Positions 5,634-10,105 of a DNA stretch of 10,105 nucleotides are shown here, one piece after another. This stretch comes from an uncultured Collinsella sp. (GTDB lineage: Bacteria; Actinomycetota; Coriobacteriia; Coriobacteriales; Coriobacteriaceae): assembly GCA_937958315.1 (NCBI GenBank), contig CALFGH010000034.1, positions 1 through 10,105 of the forward strand, in the 5' to 3' direction. The position numbers and the translations under genes were made by a program. Below the pieces are notes generated by a model, which was not told where the DNA came from, made no database searches, and saw only the letters and a program-made list of their open reading frames with translations. Numbering within the stretch: the first letter of the stretch is position 1; each line of letters starts with the position of its first letter.

Positions 5634-6848
5634 ATGTTCGCGAAGGATCGCGAAGCAATGCGCCTGACGCCGGCAGAAGTCAGGCTGATTCTTATTGAGT
5701 CCCTGCAATGGTGCGCCAACAACGCGGTGTACTTTTTAGGGCTTATCGGCGCGGCGACGTATGATCTGGCTGGCACGGCGTTTTTGGTTGCTGCCATTAC
5801 GCTCGTACGCAATCTTATGACGTCGGCGGGCAATATGGTGTCGGGCTCGGTCATCGACCGTTTTGGTCCGCGCCGGACGTCGTTTGTGACGTGCGTGATT
5901 ACGGCGGTGCTATCGCTTGGCGTGGGGTTGGCGCCGTTGTCTGTCCCCGGGCTTGTGTTTGCTGCGTGCGTCTTGGGGCTTGCGGGCGGCTTTATCAACA
6001 CCTGCACGCATGCGTTTCCGGGATACCTGGAGTCGACCACCGAGGGCCGTACCCGCGTGAACGGCCTCATGGTCTTCTATAGCAATATCGCCTATACCGC
6101 CGGCCCGCTGCTCGGCGGCGCCATCGTGAGTTGTTTTGCCACGCAGTCTGTTTACCTGCTCATGGCTGGCATGATGGGCATGGCGGCCATGCTCTCCTTG
6201 GGCTGTCACGAGTGTGTTGCTCCCGCAAAAGGGGGGAAGCCGAAGGGCGGTATTCTGGTCGGCATGGCCGAGGGCGCGCGACTTACGTTTCGCGACCACG
6301 ACCTGCGCCTCATCTTTATCTCGGGCTTTTTGGGTTTCTTTGCGTTTGGCGCGTTCGATTCGCTGGAGTCGTTGTTCTATCGCGATGTGCTCAACGTGGA
6401 TATCGTCTGGCTGGGCTGGCTGTCCTCGGTCGTGGGCCTCACTTCCTCGGTGGGCGCGTTCATCCTGACCAAGCTTTCTGCCCGCCATGTCAACCTGCGA
6501 TTGCTGCTCGGCGCGCTCATGGCCGTGGGCATTGGGTCCATGGTGTACGTGGGCACCGATATGCTGGGGGTCGCGATTATCGGTCAGGCGATTAACGGTC
6601 TGGCCTGGGGATTCCTGGAACCGCTGCAGATGATCTTGATTCAGGAGCGCGCTGACATCAAATACCTGGGGCGCATTACCGGCTTTGTGCGTTTTGGCCT
6701 GATGAGCGCCGGCGTGCTGCCGCTGCTGGCGGCTCCGTTTTTGGCGGAGGCTTTGGGCGTCCAGACGGTACTGTTTGGAGCATCGACCATTATTGCGCTG
6801 GTAGGAACGCTGTTCTTTGTCACACAAGGGAGACGCCGGGGGCGTTAG
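5634..6848 (+). CDS. MFS transporter
   Basis: A 404-residue polytopic membrane protein with about twelve hydrophobic segments, normal for the major facilitator superfamily. Between the second and third segments is the family motif A, GSVIDRFGPRR at residues 71-81. A hydrophilic central loop (around HECVAPAKGGKPKGG) separates the two halves. ATG 5634 follows AGAGGGA at 5621-5627; the open frame continues upstream through EIID in another frame but that part is not coding. Codon use is richer in G- and T-ending codons than in the PTS genes, suggesting lower expression or a different history. The substrate cannot be read from sequence. Position between the two PTS/deglycase units suggests a transported intermediate or product of the pathway, or efflux of sugar or amino acid. 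Confidence 0.9.
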   Translation: MFAKDREAMRLTPAEVRLILIESLQWCANNAVYFLGLIGAATYDLAGTAFLVAAITLVRNLMTSAGNMVSGSVIDRFGPRRTSFVTCVITAVLSLGVGLAPLSVPGLVFAACVLGLAGGFINTCTHAFPGYLESTTEGRTRVNGLMVFYSNIAYTAGPLLGGAIVSCFATQSVYLLMAGMMGMAAMLSLGCHECVAPAKGGKPKGGILVGMAEGARLTFRDHDLRLIFISGFLGFFAFGAFDSLESLFYRDVLNVDIVWLGWLSSVVGLTSSVGAFILTKLSARHVNLRLLLGALMAVGIGSMVYVGTDMLGVAIIGQAINGLAWGFLEPLQMILIQERADIKYLGRITGFVRFGLMSAGVLPLLAAPFLAEALGVQTVLFGASTIIALVGTLFFVTQGRRRGR

Positions 6849-6866
6849 CTATACATCAAATTCTAA

Positions 6867-6968
6867 TTTAATACCACTCACCAGAGAATTTCGACCGTTC
6901 ACCGAGGATTGGAACAGATTGAAAAGTGGTATTAAAAACACGTTGGGTGTATGTCTATAATTGGTATC
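6867..6968 (+). promoter_or_regulatory. Promoter with TGGTAT operator-like sites upstream of the SIS deglycase
   Basis: TATAAT at 6956-6961 is followed directly by TGGTATC at 6962-6968, and TGGTATTAAA lies at 6927-6936, exactly 35 bp upstream, as at 3776-3817. In addition, TTTAATACCACT at 6867-6878 is the perfect reverse complement of AGTGGTATTAAA at 6925-6936, making a 12-bp inverted pair with a 46-bp gap. There is no obvious -35 box. This supports shared control of both transcription units by one regulator, perhaps with looping through the distal site. Confidence 0.75.
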
Positions 6969-7018
6969 GAAAAGAAACGCGATGTATAGATTCGCGTGCA
7001 GGACAGAAAGGAAAAGCC

Positions 7019-8080
7019 ATGAAGGAAACCGAGAAGATCGAGATCATGCACTTTAGCCAGGAGGGCTACGTCGAGGACGGCAAGAACGTCTACGAGGCCG
7101 GCAAGAAGATGACCGCGCTCGCCGACAAGGTCGCCGACGAGGGCTACGACGCCGTGTTCCTGATGGGCGTCGGCGGCACCTGGGACGAGCTCATGCAGCT
7201 CGAGTACCTCATGAACAAGTTCGGCGACCGCGACCTCGAGGTCTACCTGATCCACGCCGCCGAGTGGAACGTCATGGGCCACAAGCGCATGACCGAGAAG
7301 TCCGTCGTGCTCACCGCCTCCGAGTCCGGCACCACCCCCGAGGTCCTCGAGGCCGTCAAGAAGATGAAGGACATGGGCGTGCGCGTCTACGCCATGACCA
7401 AGCCCGAGGGCCCCATCGGCCAGGCTGTGGGTGCCGAGAACTGCGTCGCCATGGCTTCTGACCATGGTTCGGGCGGCTGCGAGAAGGGCTACTACCTCGC
7501 CGACTGCTTCGGCCTGCGCCTGCTCAACCGCCGTGGCTGCTTCCCCAAGTTTGACCTGTTTATCGAGCAGACCAAGGACATCTGGAAGGACATGCTCGAC
7601 ATCCGCAAGCGCTTCGAGCCGCGCGCCGAGGAGCTCGCCAAGAAGTACGCCCTGGCCCCCTACACCATGTTCATCGGCTCGGGCGCCCTGTGGGGCGAGA
7701 CGATCCTGTTCTCGATGTGCATCCTCGAGGAGATGCAGTGGAAGCGCACCCGCTACATCACCTCGGCCGACTTCTTCCACGGCACCCTCGAGCTCGTGGA
7801 GCCCGGCGTCCCCGTGTTCCTGTTCATGGGCGAGGACGAGAACCGCAAGCTCGACGAGCGCGTCCGCGCGTTCCTGACCCGCGGCGTGACCGGCGACACC
7901 GACATCAACATCATCGACACCGCCGAGTTCGCGATCCCCGGCCTTGACGACGAGTTCCGCGTCATCGTGTCTCCGTGGATCCTCTCCTCGCTGATCACCG
8001 ATCGCCTTGCCGCTTACTACGAGACGGTCACCAAGCACAACCTCAACTACCGTCGTTACTATCACCAGTTCGACTACTAA
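7019..8080 (+). CDS. SIS-domain phosphosugar isomerase, FrlB-like fructosamine (Amadori) 6-phosphate deglycase
   Basis: A 353-residue cytoplasmic enzyme with two SIS domains (about 30-170 and 200-345). The first carries VFLMGVGGTWDEL (47-59) and the phosphosugar-binding SESGTTPEV (101-109). Compared from memory with E. coli FrlB, SADFFHGTLELVEPGVP matches SGEFRHGPLEIVEPGVP, and both proteins end in an RRYY motif plus terminal Tyr. Glu238 and His254 have the same 16-residue spacing as the catalytic Glu/His of FraB/FrlB deglycases. It would split a 6-phosphorylated fructosamine such as fructoselysine 6-phosphate into glucose 6-phosphate and the amine. ATG 7019 follows AGAAAGGA at 7005-7012; an upstream in-frame ATG at 6926 would overlap the promoter. 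It is followed by an FrlC-like gene. Other SIS enzymes (AgaS, GfrE-like) remain possible for the exact substrate. Confidence 0.88.
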   Translation: MKETEKIEIMHFSQEGYVEDGKNVYEAGKKMTALADKVADEGYDAVFLMGVGGTWDELMQLEYLMNKFGDRDLEVYLIHAAEWNVMGHKRMTEKSVVLTASESGTTPEVLEAVKKMKDMGVRVYAMTKPEGPIGQAVGAENCVAMASDHGSGGCEKGYYLADCFGLRLLNRRGCFPKFDLFIEQTKDIWKDMLDIRKRFEPRAEELAKKYALAPYTMFIGSGALWGETILFSMCILEEMQWKRTRYITSADFFHGTLELVEPGVPVFLFMGEDENRKLDERVRAFLTRGVTGDTDINIIDTAEFAIPGLDDEFRVIVSPWILSSLITDRLAAYYETVTKHNLNYRRYYHQFDY

Positions 8081-8103
8081 GAGCAAATAACGTTTGTGTA
8101 ATC

Positions 8104-8132
8104 GGGCCTCGCTCCTATATGGAACGGGGCCT
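8104..8132 (+). other. Hairpin between SIS deglycase and epimerase genes
   Basis: GGGCCTCGCTCC at 8104-8115 can fold onto GGAACGGGGCCT at 8121-8132 with one mismatch, two G-U pairs and a TATAT loop. The ten bases GGGCCTCGCT also recur directly at 8127-8136. No U-tract follows. It may adjust expression between the two genes. Confidence 0.35.
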
Positions 8133-8153
8133 CGCTTGGGTTGGAGAGTAATT

Positions 8154-8990
8154 ATGAGCTATCCCCAGCTTGCCGTCATGAATATCAGCCATCGTTATTT
8201 TGACCTTGAGGAATTCTTTTCTTCGGCAGCGGCCTCGGGCTACACGTGTTGCGAGCTTTGGACCGGGGCGATGCATCTGTATGTCGATTGCCATGGATAC
8301 GATTCGCTCGAGCAGATGCAGGAGCTGTCACAGCGGTATGGGATTCGGATTGTGGGGCTTTGTCCCGAACAGAACAACCCCAAGCCGTGGAATATCGCGG
8401 CGCGCGGGAATGAGGCGCGCGCTCGCACGCTCGCGTACTTTAAGAACGTTGTGGATATCGCGGCGGAACTTGGAGCCGAGCAGGTCATGGTCTCGAGCGG
8501 CTGGGCATTTTTGAACGAGCCGATCGAGGACGCGTGGGGTCGCAGCGCCTCGATGCTGCGTGCGATTGCCGAGCATGCGGGAGAGCGCGGCGTGCGACTG
8601 GTGCTCGAGGCCCTACAGCCGGTTGAGTCGATGATCGTGAACTCGGCGGCCGACACGAAGCGCATGATCGAGGCAGTTGATCATCCGGCACTTAAGGCGT
8701 GTCTGGATTTGGGCGCTATGGCGGTGGCAGGGGATACCATCGACGATTATTTCGATCTGCTTGGCGATGATGTCGCCCACGTGCATTTTGTCGATGTTGC
8801 GGCAGATGGCACGACGCATCTTGCTTGGGGTGACGGCGACCGCGATATGCGCGCCGACCTGGATAGGCTGGTGGCGCGCGGCTATCGCGGAGTTGTTTCG
8901 GCCGAGACCTATGACTGGCGCTATTTTGCCGACCCCGCAGCTGCCGACGCTCAGGTTATGGCGGAGTACCGACGCGCGATTGGCGCCTAA
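8154..8990 (+). CDS. FrlC-like sugar isomerase/epimerase (TIM barrel, xylose isomerase-like)
   Basis: A 278-residue cytoplasmic TIM-barrel enzyme of the sugar phosphate isomerase/epimerase family. The metal-binding tetrad is visible: Glu152 (LVLEALQP), Asp185 (CLDLGA), His211 (VHFVD) and Glu251 (SAETY). It resembles, from memory, E. coli FrlC, the psicoselysine 3-epimerase: IVGLCPEQN with IIGYTPETN, LVLEALQPVES with LILEPLTPYES, and YFDLLGDDVAHVHFVD with YFDKLGDKLRHLHIVD. ATG 8154 follows TTGGAGAG at 8141-8148. It lies 73 bp after the FrlB-like gene and probably shares its transcript. The likely role is interconversion of C3-epimeric fructosamines so that the deglycase can act on them. Codon use is less optimised than in the deglycase. 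Another ketose 3-epimerase activity is possible. Confidence 0.85.
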   Translation: MSYPQLAVMNISHRYFDLEEFFSSAAASGYTCCELWTGAMHLYVDCHGYDSLEQMQELSQRYGIRIVGLCPEQNNPKPWNIAARGNEARARTLAYFKNVVDIAAELGAEQVMVSSGWAFLNEPIEDAWGRSASMLRAIAEHAGERGVRLVLEALQPVESMIVNSAADTKRMIEAVDHPALKACLDLGAMAVAGDTIDDYFDLLGDDVAHVHFVDVAADGTTHLAWGDGDRDMRADLDRLVARGYRGVVSAETYDWRYFADPAAADAQVMAEYRRAIGA

Positions 8991-9018
8991 GTGGGACAGG
9001 GCGCCGAGTTGGCGTTTG

Positions 9019-9027
9019 ACGTTTTTT
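9019..9027 (+). terminator. Possible weak terminator T-run after the epimerase
   Basis: A short stem, CGCC-GAGTT-GGCG at 9002-9014, is followed a few bases later by a run of six T at 9022-9027, about 30 bp after the epimerase stop. The stem is only 4-5 bp, so termination may instead rely on the larger hairpins just downstream. Confidence 0.25.
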
Positions 9028-9034
9028 GAGAAAC

Positions 9035-9172
9035 GGGACGTGCTTTCCGCTTGAGGCTTCTGGCGGAAAGCACGTCCCAGAACAGGCGCTCAGAATGGGA
9101 CACACTTTCCGCTGAGGACCTCAACCGGAAACCGCATCCCAGTTTTTGGCTGGCGGGCGGGACACGCTTTCC
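9035..9172 (+). repeat. 62-bp-period hairpin repeat (REP-like) in the 8991-9316 intergenic region
   Basis: The motif GGGAC-NNN-CTTTCC occurs three times, at 9035, 9097 and 9159, exactly 62 bp apart. Unit 1 forms a perfect 16-bp stem (9035-9050 with 9063-9078, 12-nt loop). Unit 2 forms an imperfect stem (9096-9112 with 9125-9141, 12 of 17 pairs) followed by GTTTTT. Unit 3 has the left arm only. The remainder of the 326-bp gap holds no convincing gene. The units could act as terminators or be copies of a dispersed intergenic repeat. Confidence 0.75.
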
Positions 9173-9232
9173 CCTATGTTTCCAAATGAATACGCTATGA
9201 GCCGAGGAGGACGATTCTCCCCGCAAACACTC

Positions 9233-9241
9233 TAGTATGCT
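9233..9241 (+). promoter_or_regulatory. Possible -10 region of the hisZ promoter
   Basis: TAGTATGCT contains two near-consensus -10 hexamers (TAGTAT at 9233-9238, TATGCT at 9236-9241) in a locally AT-rich stretch just upstream of the leader hairpin. No good -35 is visible. Confidence 0.3.
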
Positions 9242-9250
9242 AAAGTACCC

Positions 9251-9280
9251 AGAAGACCGGCGGAGCTATGCCGGTCTTCT
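9251..9280 (+). promoter_or_regulatory. Leader hairpin upstream of hisZ
   Basis: AGAAGACCGG at 9251-9260 and CCGGTCTTCT at 9271-9280 form a perfect 10-bp stem with a 10-nt loop, 36 bp before the hisZ start. Only GCTCT follows, so it is not a convincing terminator. No His-rich leader peptide or T-box motif was found. It may be a 5' leader structure of the his operon. Confidence 0.5.
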
Positions 9281-9316
9281 GCTCTATATGAAACACAGCA
9301 TGAGGAGGCTCACCAG

Positions 9317-10105
9317 ATGACGGCCACACCGTGGGGATTCCGGGACATATTGCCCGAGGAGGCTCAGGCGCGCGAAGAGATCGCATGTACGGTGAAGGGC
9401 TGCTTTAGGGAGCATCATTACCTTCCGGTCGAGACGCCGCTGCTCGAGGACAAGGGTTCGCTCGAGGAGGGCGGCCGCATTGCGGACACGCCGTTTAAGC
9501 TCTTTGATGACGACGGCCGCCTGCTGGTGGTCCGTCCCGACAACACGTTGCCGATCGTGCGCTTGGTTTCGACCCGCATGCGCGCTGCCGACTTGCCTCT
9601 GCGCTTACGTTACGAGGCGCCGGTGGTTCGCGAGTGTCAGCGCAATGCCGGTGGTTCGCGCCAGTTTACGCAGTTGGGCTTTGAGCTTATCGGCGCGGGC
9701 GATACCTCGGGCGATGTCGAGATTGTCTCGCTGGTCGCCGAAGCCGTGCGCGAGCTGGCACTTCCCGATGCGCGCATTATCGCAGGCAGCGTGCGTCCTT
9801 TTAAGGAATTGCTCGCGGTATGCGAGGATCGTGAGCTGGCTGCCGAGGCCCTGCGCTGCGTGCATGCCAACGACTTTGTGGGCCTCGATGCCCGCGTGGC
9901 TGCCAGCGCCGAGTCCGATGCCGTCAAGGCCGCCATTAGCGAGCTGCCGCGCCTACACGGTGGTGCCGAGGTGCTCGACCGCGTGGCCGACCAGTTCCCG
10001 GAGCAGAACGCTTTCGACTATTCCATGCTGGACTACACGCGCACCTATCCCCAGTTCCGCGACGATGTGGATACCTTCGCCCGCTCGCTGATCGCCATGG
10101 GCGTG
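9317..10105 (+). CDS. hisZ: ATP phosphoribosyltransferase regulatory subunit HisZ (histidyl-tRNA synthetase-like), 5' part
   Basis: 263 codons are visible and the gene runs off the window. HisZ is a class II synthetase paralogue that lacks tRNA charging and forms a complex with short-form HisG for the first step of histidine synthesis. The N-terminus TPWGFRDILPEEA fits the HisZ/HisS G-[FT]-R-D-x-L-P pattern. VVRPDNTLPIVRLVSTR at 71-87 matches the family's R-P-D-x-T motif, and RLRYEAPVVRECQRNAGGSRQFTQLGFELIG (96-126) corresponds to class II motif 2. ATG 9317 follows GAGGAGG at 9302-9308. HisZ is favoured over HisS by the less conserved synthetase motifs and the RPDNT form, but without the C-terminus or the downstream gene (hisG would be expected) HisS cannot be fully excluded. 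Confidence 0.8.
   Translation, partial: MTATPWGFRDILPEEAQAREEIACTVKGCFREHHYLPVETPLLEDKGSLEEGGRIADTPFKLFDDDGRLLVVRPDNTLPIVRLVSTRMRAADLPLRLRYEAPVVRECQRNAGGSRQFTQLGFELIGAGDTSGDVEIVSLVAEAVRELALPDARIIAGSVRPFKELLAVCEDRELAAEALRCVHANDFVGLDARVAASAESDAVKAAISELPRLHGGAEVLDRVADQFPEQNAFDYSMLDYTRTYPQFRDDVDTFARSLIAMGV

Noticed and set aside
6926..7018. N-terminal extension of the SIS deglycase
   Set aside because: It would include the operator-like sites and -10 box and would begin upstream of the presumed transcription start.
9035..9172. CRISPR array
   Set aside because: Only three copies of a degenerate palindromic motif, with decaying arms and no conserved repeat plus unique-spacer pattern; no cas gene is present.
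9242..9316. T-box or histidine attenuator before hisZ
   Set aside because: No T-box consensus, no run of His codons in a short leader frame and no U-tract after the hairpin.

Overview
The window looks like part of a gut Actinobacterium of the Coriobacteriia, most likely Collinsella. This is inferred from high GC, heavy use of C- and G-ending codons in the likely highly expressed genes, purine-rich ribosome binding sites, mannose-family PTS genes and an intergenic hairpin repeat. No taxonomic marker gene is present. All full-length genes lie on the + strand.

Layout: (1) 1-2812 is the end of one operon: the last 31 residues of a SIS-domain deglycase, then PTS EIIA, EIIB, EIIC and EIID, closed by a clear terminator. 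(2) 2839-3729 is a DMT/EamA transporter gene. (3) 3776-3953 is a promoter with repeated TGGTAT half-sites and a leader. (4) 3954-5541 is a second EIIC-EIID pair with no EIIA or EIIB of its own. (5) 5575-5614 is a strong hairpin, followed by an MFS transporter gene (5634-6848). (6) 6867-6968 is a second promoter with the same half-site layout. It drives a full-length SIS deglycase (7019-8080) and a FrlC-like TIM-barrel epimerase (8154-8990). (7) 8991-9316 is non-coding and carries a 62-bp-period hairpin repeat. (8) The start of hisZ runs off the window at 10105.

Best reading: an Amadori-compound (fructosamine) utilisation locus, a hybrid of the frl and gfr systems. The PTS would import and phosphorylate glycated amino acids such as fructoselysine or glucoselysine. 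The two FrlB-like SIS enzymes would split the phosphorylated product into hexose phosphate and amino acid. The FrlC-like epimerase would bring a C3-epimeric substrate such as psicoselysine into the same route. No FrlD-type kinase is seen, which fits phosphorylation by the PTS. Both internal promoters share a TGGTAT layout suggesting one local regulator, possibly of the GntR/HutC family, encoded outside the window.

The most striking feature is a 1,054-bp tract, identical at every base, that covers the last third of EIIC and all of EIID in both PTS copies, while residues 101-178 of the two EIICs differ strongly. This implies recent gene conversion or partial duplication that keeps a common EIID while one segment of EIIC diverges, probably for different substrates.
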